DNA of 64,000 nt from JAAYXE01 sp964391195 (lineage in GTDB: Bacteria > Chloroflexota > Anaerolineae > Anaerolineales > UBA4823): the NCBI GenBank assembly GCA_964391195.1, contig CAYMLG010000003.1, positions 1 to 64,000 on the forward strand, read 5' to 3'. The notes under the pieces were generated by a model. It was not told where the DNA came from and made no database searches. It worked only from the letters and a program-made list of their open reading frames with translations. The translations under genes and the position numbers were made by a program. The first letter of the stretch is position 1. Every line of letters begins with the position of its first letter. Shown piece by piece: positions 26,245-34,596 of the stretch.

Positions 26245-26802
26245 ATGCTGAAAGATATTTACAAAGAAGCAGAAGCCCGTATGCGCGGAGCAATCCAGGC
26301 CCTAGAGGAAGATCTTGCCGGTATCCGCACCGGCCGCGCCCATCCGGCTTTAGTCGAAAAACTGCCGGTCGAATACTACGGAGTTACGACTCCGCTCATC
26401 CAACTCGCCACCATCAGCGTACCTGAGCCACGGTCCTTGCTTATCCGGCCGTTCGATGCCACCAGCCTCAAGGCTGTTGAGCGAGCGATTCTGGTCTCCG
26501 ACCTTGGCCTTACCCCCAATAATGACGGTAAGTCGATCCGCCTCAACCTCCCCCCTCTGACGGAAGAACGCCGCCGCGACCTGGTCAAACTGGTCCACGC
26601 GCGGGTCGAAGAAGCGCGCATCGCAGCCCGCAACGTCCGCCGAGACAGCATCCGCGATCTGCGCGAATTCGAGCAGGAGAAAATGATCTCCGAAGACGAA
26701 CGAAAGCGGGGCGAAGAGGAAATCCAGAAAATTACCGATCGCTTTATCGAGGAGATCGAAGAGATCGGATACAAGAAGGAAAGGGAGATACTCGAAGTCT
26801 GA
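26245..26802 (+). CDS. frr: Ribosome recycling factor
   Basis: Splits post-termination ribosomes together with EF-G. The 185-residue length is standard. The conserved N-terminal helix (LEEDLAGIRTGRAHPALVEKLPVEYYG) and the C-terminal helices (LTEERRRDLVKLVHARVEEARIAARNVRRD) are complete. RBS GGGAGG stands before the ATG. It is the first gene of frr-uppS-cdsA; uppS starts 21 bases after its stop. Confidence 0.97.
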   Translation: MLKDIYKEAEARMRGAIQALEEDLAGIRTGRAHPALVEKLPVEYYGVTTPLIQLATISVPEPRSLLIRPFDATSLKAVERAILVSDLGLTPNNDGKSIRLNLPPLTEERRRDLVKLVHARVEEARIAARNVRRDSIRDLREFEQEKMISEDERKRGEEEIQKITDRFIEEIEEIGYKKEREILEV

Positions 26803-26823
26803 ACCAGACTCCGGTGACCGTTT

Positions 26824-27576
26824 ATGAACTCGAAAACCGATCGTGAGCTCCCTGAAAGAATTCCAACCCATATCGCTATTATCATGGACGGGAATGGTCG
26901 CTGGGCTTTGTCGCGCGGCCTGCCCCGCCTTGCAGGACACCGGGCGGGCACTGAAAACCTGCGCCGGGTGATCGAGGCCTGTATTGAGTTTGGAATCCAA
27001 TACCTGACGATCTACGCCTTCTCCACCGAAAACTGGGGCCGCCCGGAAGAGGAGGTCCAGGGATTGATGCAGATCCTGGAGGATGTGATTGATCGTGAAC
27101 TACAAGAGCTGCACGACCAGGGAGTGCAGTTGCGCCATATCGGCCGGCTGGACAGGCTTGCCCCGGTTTTGCGGGAAAAGGTCCTGCATGCGATCGATTA
27201 CACTAAAGATAACGACCGGCTGGTGTTGAATGTGGCTTTCAATTATGGCGGCCGTGATGAAATCATCTGCGCCATCCAGCGCATGATACGCGACGGCGTC
27301 AACGCCGAAGACGTGACCGATGAACTGGTCAGTCAATATATGTTCACCGCTGGCGTCCCCGACCCTGATTTGATCATCCGCACCTCGGGCGAGTTGCGCG
27401 GCAGCAACTTCCTGATCTGGCAGGGCGCATACACTGAGTGGTATTTCACCCCTACCTATTGGCCGGATTTCGACAAAGAGCAGCTGCGCCTGGCTCTCCA
27501 AGAATTCAGCAGCCGCGAACGGCGGTATGGGCGCGTCACACCTGTCAAAGACGACCTCGCCCAACATGCTCGCTAA
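26824..27576 (+). CDS. uppS: Isoprenyl transferase (undecaprenyl diphosphate synthase)
   Basis: cis-Prenyltransferase that condenses isopentenyl diphosphate onto farnesyl diphosphate to make the carrier lipid for cell-wall synthesis. The 250-residue protein has IAIIMDGNGRWA with the catalytic Asp near residue 22, GHRAGTENLRR near 42, FSTENWGRPEEEV, and the pyrophosphate-binding RTSGELRGSNFLIWQ near 186. Final chain length cannot be told from sequence. The 3-prime end overlaps cdsA by 11 bases. Confidence 0.95.
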   Translation: MNSKTDRELPERIPTHIAIIMDGNGRWALSRGLPRLAGHRAGTENLRRVIEACIEFGIQYLTIYAFSTENWGRPEEEVQGLMQILEDVIDRELQELHDQGVQLRHIGRLDRLAPVLREKVLHAIDYTKDNDRLVLNVAFNYGGRDEIICAIQRMIRDGVNAEDVTDELVSQYMFTAGVPDPDLIIRTSGELRGSNFLIWQGAYTEWYFTPTYWPDFDKEQLRLALQEFSSRERRYGRVTPVKDDLAQHAR

Positions 27577-28396
27577 ACGAATCCTGGTTACCATCATCCT
27601 GCTGCCGGTCGGCCTGCTCTTCGTAATCGCGGGCGGGCTTCCTTACACCGCCTTTGTAGCCCTGATCCTGGCTCTGGCAGCGCTTGAATATATCCAACTG
27701 TTTCGCGCCGGTGGGTTCCACCCCGCTGGCGTTTTCGTTATCGGCGGGGTCGCTCTGCTCGCCCTTGGCCGCGGGTGGGATGGCTTCGCCAGCGCCGGCT
27801 GGCTGATGAGCTTGCTGGTCCTGGCGGCCATGACTTACCACCTGATCTCGTTTGAATGTGGTCGCAACCTGGCCGCCACCGACTTCGGGATCACCGCCGG
27901 CGGCTTGCTTTACCTCGGCTGGATCGGTCCTTATCTGGTCTCGCTGCGCCTGCTGCCGGATGGCCTGTGGTGGCTTTTGCTGGTCTTGCCCGTTGTGTGG
28001 GCGGCTGACTCCGCCGCTTATCTGGTCGGCCACCGCTTTGGCCGCCGCTTCATCCCCCGCCCGCTCAGCCCGCGCCTGAGCCCGAACAAATCCTGGGAGG
28101 GCTACTTTGGCGGGGTTGCCGGGGGCGTGTTAGGCGGGCTGCTGTTGGGATGGCTGTATCCCTTCCTGCTGGCGCAGCCGCTCTCCATCACCCCGTTGCG
28201 CGGGGCCATGATCGGGCTACTGATGGGCGTCCTCACCCCGTTGGGCGACCTGGGCGAGAGCATGATCAAGCGTCAGGTTGGCGTCAAGGATTCCGGCAAT
28301 CTGCTGCCCGGGCACGGCGGGGTTTTCGACCGCATCGACTCCTGGTTGTGGGCCGGTGTCCTGAGTTATTACCTGATCACCGTTTTCTACATGTAG
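27566..28396 (+). CDS. cdsA: Phosphatidate cytidylyltransferase
   Basis: Integral membrane enzyme that makes CDP-diacylglycerol from phosphatidate and CTP, the branch point of phospholipid synthesis. The 276-residue protein has about seven or eight membrane spans and the C-terminal family signature SMIKRQVGVKDSGNLLPGHG followed by GVFDR near residues 235-260. PRPLSPRLSPNKSWEGYFGG is the conserved cytosolic segment upstream. I chose ATG 27566, overlapping the uppS end; the frame is open to 27527 but that part duplicates uppS coding sequence. Confidence 0.95.
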   Translation: MLAKRILVTIILLPVGLLFVIAGGLPYTAFVALILALAALEYIQLFRAGGFHPAGVFVIGGVALLALGRGWDGFASAGWLMSLLVLAAMTYHLISFECGRNLAATDFGITAGGLLYLGWIGPYLVSLRLLPDGLWWLLLVLPVVWAADSAAYLVGHRFGRRFIPRPLSPRLSPNKSWEGYFGGVAGGVLGGLLLGWLYPFLLAQPLSITPLRGAMIGLLMGVLTPLGDLGESMIKRQVGVKDSGNLLPGHGGVFDRIDSWLWAGVLSYYLITVFYM

Positions 28397-29075
28397 CTCG
28401 CGTACCTGCGGGAAGCGCCATCCGTGCCGGCCCCTCGCGCGCACCTGCCAATCAAAACCCAGCCCAACCGTGTGTAGGGGCACGGCCAAACATACCAGCC
28501 CCTCCAAATAACCAACCCCGCCGCCGTGCCCCCGGCCGAATAAACCAACCCCTCCAAAATTAACAACCCCGCCGCCCTGCCTCTGCCGTGGACCTCGTGT
28601 GTCAAATGAGGGGCACGGCGTGGGGGTTTACAGTTCCGCGTAATTTACGACTCTGCCGTGCCCTGTTCCGAAAGCCGCTCCCGGCCATGTCATCCGGGCA
28701 ACGAACAACGCAGAGCGTGGACCTGGCGACGCTTTTGTCGCCCATTGGCTGTCGCCACTCCGAATGACAGGTGTGGAGGGCTGGCTGTGGCTGGGCGGGT
28801 TGGTGGTTGCGCGTGTGGGGCGGGTCTGGGTTGGCGGATGGCGGATTTGGGCTGGCGAGTTGGTTTTCCGGTTTGAGAGTCTCTCGCCTGACGGAACGAC
28901 CCGCCCCTACGTGTTTTGGAATGTATCCGCCGAAACAGTGCTGTGTCCCTCCTTCGGGGATGGTTCACCCTTTAGGTGGGGGACCAGGGCTGGCTGCGAT
29001 TGATTGTGCAGCCACCCATCCCTCACCTCATACGGTACGATTTTGAGAAAACCATGCACGGGCGAAGAATCCCAC
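28397..29075. other. Non-coding, repeat-bearing region of about 680 bases
   Basis: No plausible gene on either strand. It carries AGGGGCACGGC at 28476-28486 and 28609-28619 and its complement GCCGTGCCCC at 28523-28532. A pair of imperfect units of about 50 bases starts near 28497 and 28548, each with CCCCTCCAAA and then CAACCCCGCCGCC. A strongly G/T-biased stretch at about 28765-28880 has recurrent GGCTGG and GGCGG. It could be a decayed repeat cluster or an untranslated RNA locus; nothing proves transcription. Confidence 0.45.
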
Positions 29076-29104
29076 TTGACTGGTGTGAGAAGGTAAGATA
29101 AACT
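29076..29104 (+). promoter_or_regulatory. Candidate promoter of the molybdate locus
   Basis: TTGACT at 29076-29081, a 17-base spacer and TAAACT at 29099-29104, 55 bases upstream of the regulator ATG. The -10 match is moderate. Confidence 0.45.
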
Positions 29105-29114
29105 TCAGGGAAAA

Positions 29115-29136
29115 AGATTAAGGAAAAACTTAATCT
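29115..29136. promoter_or_regulatory. Candidate operator of the molybdate locus
   Basis: Perfect inverted repeat AGATTAAG, 6-base spacer, CTTAATCT, just downstream of the predicted -10 box, where a bound dimer would block transcription. An ArsR-type winged helix is encoded by the very next gene, so autoregulation is a natural guess. Confidence 0.45.
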
Positions 29137-29158
29137 ATTCTCGTGTGAAAGTTCAGTC

Positions 29159-30151
29159 ATGAACCAGTTGGAAGATCCCGCTCTGTTCAAAGTACTCGGC
29201 CATCCGCAGAGGTATGCCATCCTGAAGCACTTGATGGCGACCAAGGCATCTCTTACTCAGCTTGGAGAAGCTTTCAACCAATCCCCGGCGCATATCCGGC
29301 ACCATTTAAAAATCCTTGAAAATGCAGGATTGGTTGAGCTCGCCGAAAGGCGGACCGTCCAGGGAGGTCCCGAAAAATATTATCGCGCAACGCAGCGCGC
29401 GATGATCATCCGCAAGGCGATACTGCCCGAGTTACCATCCGAAAAGCTCAGTATCACCATCAGCTCCATGGATTCCGGCGTCCAATTTCTGGCGGAATTC
29501 CTCAATCAAAGACAACTCCCTTTCAACTTACTTCCCATCCCACTTTCCAGCCTGGATGGGCTGATCGCACTCCGCCAGGGTTTGTGCCAGATGAGCGCTT
29601 GCCACCTGATCAGTCCGCAAACGGACGAATATAATCGCTCATTCATACGCCACCTGTTTCCCGGGCAATCGATCGCCTTGATCAAGATCTACCGGCGCGA
29701 AGAAGGGTTGATCGTTCCCCCTGGCAACCCATTGAGGCTTAATACCCTGGAAGACCTCGCCCGCGAAAATGTCCGCCTTGTCAATCGCGAACCAGGATCG
29801 GGTGTGCGCCAGTGGTTCGATCTGGAATTGGAACGAGCCGGATTGAAGCCAGAGCAACTACAGGGTTACACCCATATTGTGGGTTCCCACGATGAAGTTG
29901 CACGGGCAGTACGAGCCGGTGTAGCCGATACAGGGATTGGCATCCTCAGCAGCGCCAGAAAATTTGGATTGGATTTCGTCCCTCTTTATGAAGAACCTTA
30001 CGAGATCGCCGTGCCGGCCGCCATCCTCGGCGATGACCGCTACGCGGCTCTCTTCGAGGTCCTAAACTCGGGCGAATTCCGCACCGCGATCCAAAAATTA
30101 GACGGCTACATCGTCCCCGGAAACTCCGGAGATATCGAGGTGGTCCACTAG
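29159..30151 (+). CDS. ArsR-type HTH fused to a molybdate-binding-like (COG1910) domain
   Basis: One-component regulator of 330 residues. The N-terminal 75 residues are an ArsR-like winged helix (VLGHPQRYAILKHLMATKASLTQLGEAF, then SPAHIRHHLKILENAGLVEL). The C-terminal 200 residues (about 125-325) resemble a periplasmic-binding-protein fold of the COG1910 kind. Telling segments are GLCQMSACHLISPQTDEYN, LVNREPGSGVRQWFDLELERAG, SHDEVARAVRAGVADTGIGI and FVPLYEEPYEIAVP. Known relatives sense molybdate or tungstate and carry other HTH types. Here it stands 17 bases before modA, so control of modAB by oxyanion level is likely. The RBS is weak. Confidence 0.85.
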   Translation: MNQLEDPALFKVLGHPQRYAILKHLMATKASLTQLGEAFNQSPAHIRHHLKILENAGLVELAERRTVQGGPEKYYRATQRAMIIRKAILPELPSEKLSITISSMDSGVQFLAEFLNQRQLPFNLLPIPLSSLDGLIALRQGLCQMSACHLISPQTDEYNRSFIRHLFPGQSIALIKIYRREEGLIVPPGNPLRLNTLEDLARENVRLVNREPGSGVRQWFDLELERAGLKPEQLQGYTHIVGSHDEVARAVRAGVADTGIGILSSARKFGLDFVPLYEEPYEIAVPAAILGDDRYAALFEVLNSGEFRTAIQKLDGYIVPGNSGDIEVVH

Positions 30152-30222
30152 GATCTTAAGCGTGCTTTTTGTCCAGGCAAAAACCAAACACCGGACAAAT
30201 CATCAACCAAAGGAGAAGAAGC

Positions 30223-31164
30223 ATAAAGTACCGAACCGTCCCAATCTTTTTATTAGCTCTGGCGCTGCTGGCCGCCTGCTTACCCCGGTCAGCGGCAACC
30301 CCAGACCCGGCTGCCGCACAAGCGCCTGCGGCGGCGCCGGCAAGGGTAACTGAGCTGAACGTCTTCGCTGCGGCATCGCTCACTGCCCCCTTTAGCGAGA
30401 TCGGTGAGTTATTCGAATCCAATCACCCCGGAACCCGGGTAACGTTCAACTTTGCCGGCTCGCAGCAGCTCGCCCAACAGATCAACGCCGGCGCCCCGGC
30501 GGATGTGTTTGCAAGCGCCAACAATTCACAAATGAACGTTGTCATCGACGCCGGCGAGGTCGCCAGCGGCGTTCAGCAGACTTTCGCGCAGAACCGGTTG
30601 GTCGTGATCTATCCGAACGATAACCCGGCCGGCCTGGCCGAGCTAAAAGACCTGGGGGCACCCGACCTTAAACTGATTCTGGCAGCCAGGGAAGTGCCGG
30701 CAGGCCAATACTCGCTCGACTTCCTGGACAAAGCGATAGCCGACCCAGCTTTTGGAGCGAACTTCAAGGAAGACGTGCTCAATAATGTGATTTCCTATGA
30801 AGACAATGTCAAATCTGTGCTGGCCAAGGTAGCCCTGGGCGAGGCTGACGCCGGGATCGTTTATTCGAGCGACATTTCCGGCGATGATGCCGGCAAGGTT
30901 GGCCGGTTGGATATCCCTGACGAACTCAATGTTATCGCCGCTTACCCGATTGCCCCGGTCAAGTCGAGCAATAATCCAGAGCTGGCGCAGGCTTTCGTTG
31001 ATCTGGTGCTCTCGAAAGAAGGCCAGGATATCCTGGCAAAATACAATTTCATTCCGGCGGCCACACCTGCTGCCGAGGCGTGTGGCCGGGTTGAGGCCCC
31101 GTGGCAAAATCAACGCATCGGGCACGGCGTACTCTCGCCGGCTTGGTTCGAAAAGCAGTTTTAA
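30223..31164 (+). CDS. modA: Molybdate/tungstate ABC transporter substrate-binding lipoprotein
   Basis: Extracytoplasmic oxyanion-binding lipoprotein. Signal sequence KYRTVPIFLLALALLAAC ends in a lipobox Cys. The mature part has the ModA signatures NVFAAASLTAPFSEIGELFE, TFNFAGSQQLAQQINAGAPADVFASAN, and VLAKVALGEADAGIVYSSD. AAGGAG lies 7 bases before an in-frame ATA at 30223, exactly where a start codon should be. The nearest conventional in-frame start is TTG 30169, which has no SD and gives an 18-residue extension before the signal peptide. So either ATA is used or the base is an error or mutation. The C-terminus has about 30 residues beyond the usual end. Confidence 0.85.
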   Translation: MKYRTVPIFLLALALLAACLPRSAATPDPAAAQAPAAAPARVTELNVFAAASLTAPFSEIGELFESNHPGTRVTFNFAGSQQLAQQINAGAPADVFASANNSQMNVVIDAGEVASGVQQTFAQNRLVVIYPNDNPAGLAELKDLGAPDLKLILAAREVPAGQYSLDFLDKAIADPAFGANFKEDVLNNVISYEDNVKSVLAKVALGEADAGIVYSSDISGDDAGKVGRLDIPDELNVIAAYPIAPVKSSNNPELAQAFVDLVLSKEGQDILAKYNFIPAATPAAEACGRVEAPWQNQRIGHGVLSPAWFEKQF

Positions 31165-31295
31165 GACCCGGGATCGTCTTTGTTCGCCCCGATTATCTGG
31201 CCACCTTTTCACAGGGCTGGCCTGAGGTTAAAAGTGGTCGTTCGCAAGATGGCTGACATCGAAATCCTGGAGCAACAATTTATAGAGAGGTATTG

Positions 31296-32171
31296 GTGCG
31301 AAAAATAGCCGGACGCGAGCTGTCCACAGGTAAATTTATAGTGAAAACTGATACCAGCAATCCGGACGCGTCCGGATCACGAATGTTGAAGCGCTGGGTG
31401 GAGAACGCCTGGCGTGTCTCCGCCTTGCCCCTGGTCTTGTTATTCATCATCCCAATCTTGATGCTGTTAGCAAGGATAACCTACCGGGATTTATTGGTGA
31501 GCATCACCCAAAAAGAAGTTCTCCTGGCGATCGGCATCAGCATGAAGACAACCGCCATCAGCCTGGCATTGATCCTGCTTCTGGGCACCCCGCTGGCATA
31601 CTTGATGGGACGGCATCAATTCCGGTACAAAAAGGCGTTGGATGCGTTGATCGACCTGCCAACGGTACTGCCGCCATCCGTAGCCGGCCTGGCATTGCTG
31701 ATGACGTTGGGGCGCAGAGGGATGATTGGCGGCTGGCTGGACGGTCATGGGATCGATATCGCTTTTACTGCGGCGGCAGTTGTTATCGCCCAAATCTTTA
31801 TCGCCTCTCCGTTCTACATTCGGGCGGCCACTTTGGGGTTTGCCGGCATCGATACGGAAATCGAACAGGCCGCTCAACTTGATGGAGCCAGCCGCTGGCA
31901 GCTCTTCCGTTTTGTCATCTTGCCGCTTTCACGGTTTTCCCTGTTCAGCGGGGCGACGATGAGCTGGGCGCGCGCCCTGGGAGAATTTGGAGCCACCATC
32001 CTGTTTGCCGGGAATTTTCCCGGGCGCACGCAGACGATGCCCATGGCCATCTACCTGGGGTTTGAACGGAACTTGCAAAATGCTCTCACCCTTTCTGCTA
32101 TCTTGATCGTGATCTCCTTCATTTCTCTGTTAATGATTAAGGTTTTGATCCCACAAGGACGCGATGGATGA
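31296..32171 (+). CDS. modB: Molybdate/tungstate ABC transporter permease
   Basis: Integral membrane permease of 291 residues with five or six spans and the ModB/CysT-type EAA segment EIEQAAQLDGASRWQLFRFVILP near residue 190. LPTVLPPSVAGLALLMTLG and ARALGEFGATILFAGNFPGRTQTMP are characteristic of molybdate permeases. A hydrophilic N-terminal extension of about 30 residues is unusual. I chose GTG 31296 (GAGAGG 5 bases upstream) over TTG 31293. No modC ATPase gene follows; an ATPase must be encoded elsewhere. A 23-bp hairpin starts 9 bases after the stop. Confidence 0.93.
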   Translation: MRKIAGRELSTGKFIVKTDTSNPDASGSRMLKRWVENAWRVSALPLVLLFIIPILMLLARITYRDLLVSITQKEVLLAIGISMKTTAISLALILLLGTPLAYLMGRHQFRYKKALDALIDLPTVLPPSVAGLALLMTLGRRGMIGGWLDGHGIDIAFTAAAVVIAQIFIASPFYIRAATLGFAGIDTEIEQAAQLDGASRWQLFRFVILPLSRFSLFSGATMSWARALGEFGATILFAGNFPGRTQTMPMAIYLGFERNLQNALTLSAILIVISFISLLMIKVLIPQGRDG

Positions 32172-32180
32172 CAAGAGATC

Positions 32181-32233
32181 GGTGATGTGGGAGAGTGGCG
32201 GCGACGCAGCCGCCGCCACTCTCCCACATCACC
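32181..32233. repeat. Perfect 23-bp hairpin after modB
   Basis: Arms 32181-32203 and 32211-32233 match perfectly with a 7-base loop. The left arm contains GATGTGGG as in the palindrome at 36941-36992. It is placed like a terminator for modB, but lacks a T-run and is longer than usual, so it may belong to the hairpin family. Confidence 0.6.
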
Positions 32234-32273
32234 CGTTGACAAGTTGGGCGGGCACATACCTGGAAAAAGCGAA

Positions 32274-32302
32274 TTGACAGAGATTAATCCTCGTGGTATT
32301 AT
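32274..32302 (+). promoter_or_regulatory. Promoter of metK
   Basis: TTGACA at 32274-32279, a 17-base spacer, and TATTAT at 32297-32302: a near-consensus housekeeping promoter. The predicted transcript start near 32309 lies about 27 bases before the SAM riboswitch. Confidence 0.85.
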
Positions 32303-32335
32303 CCAATTCGACATCTAAATAGCCCCAAATCGGCG

Positions 32336-32453
<118 letters not shown>

Positions 32454-32482
32454 GCGATCGTAAGCGTGTGTTCTTGCGTGAT

Positions 32483-32520
32483 TTGCCCTTTCTTGCCACC
32501 GGAAGGGGCAATTTCATTTT
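32483..32520 (+). terminator. Riboswitch-controlled terminator before metK
   Basis: Stem 32483-32493 with 32501-32511 (one or two G-T pairs), followed by TTTCATTTTT. It lies between the SAM aptamer and the metK RBS, the usual expression platform of an OFF switch. Confidence 0.85.
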
Positions 32521-32537
32521 TACGGAGGAACACCTGC

Positions 32538-33776
32538 ATGAATACCACCTTTATGAATTCGTCCAGCCTACTGTTCACTTCCGAGTCGGTGACTGAAGGC
32601 CACCCAGACAAGCTCTGCGACCAGATCAGCGATGCTGTGCTGGATGCATGCCTGGAACAGGACCCCACCTCCCGTGTTGCCTGCGAAGCCGCGACCAAGA
32701 CCGGCTTTGTCGTTTTGTTGGGGGAAATTACCACTCGGGCACAGCTCCAGTTCGACGAACTGGTGCGCAAGGTCGTCAACGAGATCGGGTACGACGCCAG
32801 CGACAAGGGTTTCGATGGCAATACCTGCGGCGTCCTGGTAGCCATCGCTCAGCAGTCCGGTGATATTGCCATGGGCGTGAATCAAGCCCTGGAAGCCAAG
32901 AGCGGCGATATGACCGACAAGGAAGTGGAAGCCATTGGCGCCGGTGATCAGGGGATGATGTTCGGCTATGCTTGCAACGAAACCCCTACGCTGCTCCCCA
33001 TGCCCATCTACCTGGCCCACAAACTCACCCGCCGCCTGGCTGAAGTACGCAAGAACGGCACCCTGCCCTGGCTGCGGCCCGATGGGAAAAGCCAGGTGAC
33101 GGTGGAGTACCGCTATGGACGTCCGGTACGGGTGGACACGGTCCTGATCAGCACCCAGCACGCCCCCGAGGTTACTCAAGAAGAGATCCGCCAGGCGCTG
33201 ATCGAGCACGTCATCCTCCCCGTTCTGCCTCCCGAAATGGTGGACGACAAGATCAAGATCTTCACCAATCCCACCGGCCGGTTTGTGATCGGCGGACCGC
33301 AGGGCGATGCCGGTCTGACCGGTCGCAAGATCATCGTGGATACCTACGGTGGTATGGGCCGTCATGGCGGCGGCGCCTTCAGCGGGAAAGATCCGACGAA
33401 AGTGGACCGCTCCGCCGCGTATGCCGCCCGCTGGGCCGCCAAGAATGTCGTTGCCGCCGGGCTTGCCGAACGCTGCGAGATTCAGGTCGCTTACGCCATC
33501 GGGGTCGCGCGTCCCTTGAGCATCAATGTCGAGACCTTCGGCACGGGGAGCATCCCGGATGAGGAAATCGCCAGCCTGGTCAGCGAACACTTCGACCTGC
33601 GCCCGGGCGCCATTATCCGCGACCTCGGTCTGCGCCGCCCCATCTACCGCCAGGTTGCCGCGTACGGCCACTTTGGGCGTGATGACCTCGACTTACCCTG
33701 GGAGCGCACCGACAAGGCTGCCATCCTTCGCGAAGCCGCCGGCCTGACCCAAGGCGCGGCCATCCCCGCCGATTAG
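32538..33776 (+). CDS. metK: S-adenosylmethionine synthetase
   Basis: Makes SAM from methionine and ATP. The 413-residue protein has FTSESVTEGHPDKLCDQISD at the N-terminus, GAGDQGMMFGYACNET near 130, PTGRFVIGGPQGDAGLTGRK near 245 and GGGAFSGKDPTKVDRSAAY near 282. I chose ATG 32538 because GGAGG stands 9 bases before it; the frame is open back to 32466 but that part lies inside the riboswitch terminator. Regulation by the SAM-I riboswitch is clear. A 14-bp hairpin follows. Confidence 0.97.
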   Translation: MNTTFMNSSSLLFTSESVTEGHPDKLCDQISDAVLDACLEQDPTSRVACEAATKTGFVVLLGEITTRAQLQFDELVRKVVNEIGYDASDKGFDGNTCGVLVAIAQQSGDIAMGVNQALEAKSGDMTDKEVEAIGAGDQGMMFGYACNETPTLLPMPIYLAHKLTRRLAEVRKNGTLPWLRPDGKSQVTVEYRYGRPVRVDTVLISTQHAPEVTQEEIRQALIEHVILPVLPPEMVDDKIKIFTNPTGRFVIGGPQGDAGLTGRKIIVDTYGGMGRHGGGAFSGKDPTKVDRSAAYAARWAAKNVVAAGLAERCEIQVAYAIGVARPLSINVETFGTGSIPDEEIASLVSEHFDLRPGAIIRDLGLRRPIYRQVAAYGHFGRDDLDLPWERTDKAAILREAAGLTQGAAIPAD

Positions 33777-33803
33777 TTTCCCCATCCCGCGGATTAATCG
33801 ATT

Positions 33804-33836
33804 ATGCCCCATATACCGCAATGGTATATGGGGCAT
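33804..33836. terminator. Bidirectional terminator, metK and cbiO
   Basis: Perfect 14-bp stem (33804-33817 with 33823-33836), 5-base loop, between the convergent metK and cbiO genes. Confidence 0.7.
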
Positions 33837-33861
33837 TGCCATTCTGCCTGCTCTTCTAGTT

Positions 33862-34575
33862 CTAGGGCTTCTCCAGCCCGTGCGCTTCCAACAGCGCCTT
33901 ATCCTCCATCAACGCCGCGGTTGCTCCATCCGCAACCACCTTTCCTTCATCCATGACGATCATGCGTGGGAAGAGTTCCTGCACCATCAGCATGTCGTGC
34001 GTAGAGACCAGCATGGTGAGAGGTAGTTCGCGCAGCAGTTCGATCAACGAGCGCCGGGCGCGTGGGTCCAGCCCGGCAGTCGGTTCATCCAGAACCAGCA
34101 CCTCCGGCTGCATGGATAGCACGGTCGCTATCGCGATCCGCTTCTTCTCCCCCATACTCAGGTGGTGCGAGACTCGTCCGGCGTATCCCTGCATATGCAC
34201 CCTCGCCAGGGCGGTCTCCACCCGGTCATGCACCTCCGCAGGAGGCAACCCCTGGTAAAGCGGCCCGAAAGCCACATCATCCCACACCGTTGGCGAAAAA
34301 AGCTGGTCTTCAGGCGATTGAAATACCAGACCCACCATTGCGCGCACCCGGGAAATGCTCTTATCGCAGACTTCAAGCCCGCAAACCCGCACCGAACCAC
34401 GCTGACCCCGTAATATCCCGTTCAAGTGCAGCAGCAAAGTCGATTTGCCTGCCCCGTTCGGGCCGACCAGCGCGGCCTTCTCTCCCGGCTGAATTGATAG
34501 AGACACGTCATCCAGCGCCAGGTGGCCATCCGGATATGCATATGTGAGCCGGTCAACAACAATTGAATGATGCAT
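33862..34575 (-). CDS. cbiO: Cobalt/nickel ECF transporter ATP-binding protein
   Basis: ATPase of the energy-coupling-factor importer encoded by the two preceding genes, 237 residues. Walker A GPNGAGKSTLLLHLNG near residue 39, Q-loop LVFQSPEDQLF near 85, signature LSMGEKKRIAIATVL near 137, and Walker B VLVLDEPTAGLDP near 157. The MGEKKR variant is typical of CbiO/NikO. I chose ATG 34575; a TTG at 34593, four bases after the cbiQ stop, is also in frame. Last gene of fur-cbiM-cbiQ-cbiO. Nickel and cobalt cannot be told apart from this subunit. Confidence 0.92.
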   Translation of the reverse strand: MHHSIVVDRLTYAYPDGHLALDDVSLSIQPGEKAALVGPNGAGKSTLLLHLNGILRGQRGSVRVCGLEVCDKSISRVRAMVGLVFQSPEDQLFSPTVWDDVAFGPLYQGLPPAEVHDRVETALARVHMQGYAGRVSHHLSMGEKKRIAIATVLSMQPEVLVLDEPTAGLDPRARRSLIELLRELPLTMLVSTHDMLMVQELFPRMIVMDEGKVVADGATAALMEDKALLEAHGLEKP

Positions 34576-34596
34576 GGCTAGTCGCTCATACAATGC

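Noticed and set aside
28397..29075. CRISPR array
   Set aside because: The repeat units are only two, imperfect and abutting, with no regular spacers and no cas genes.
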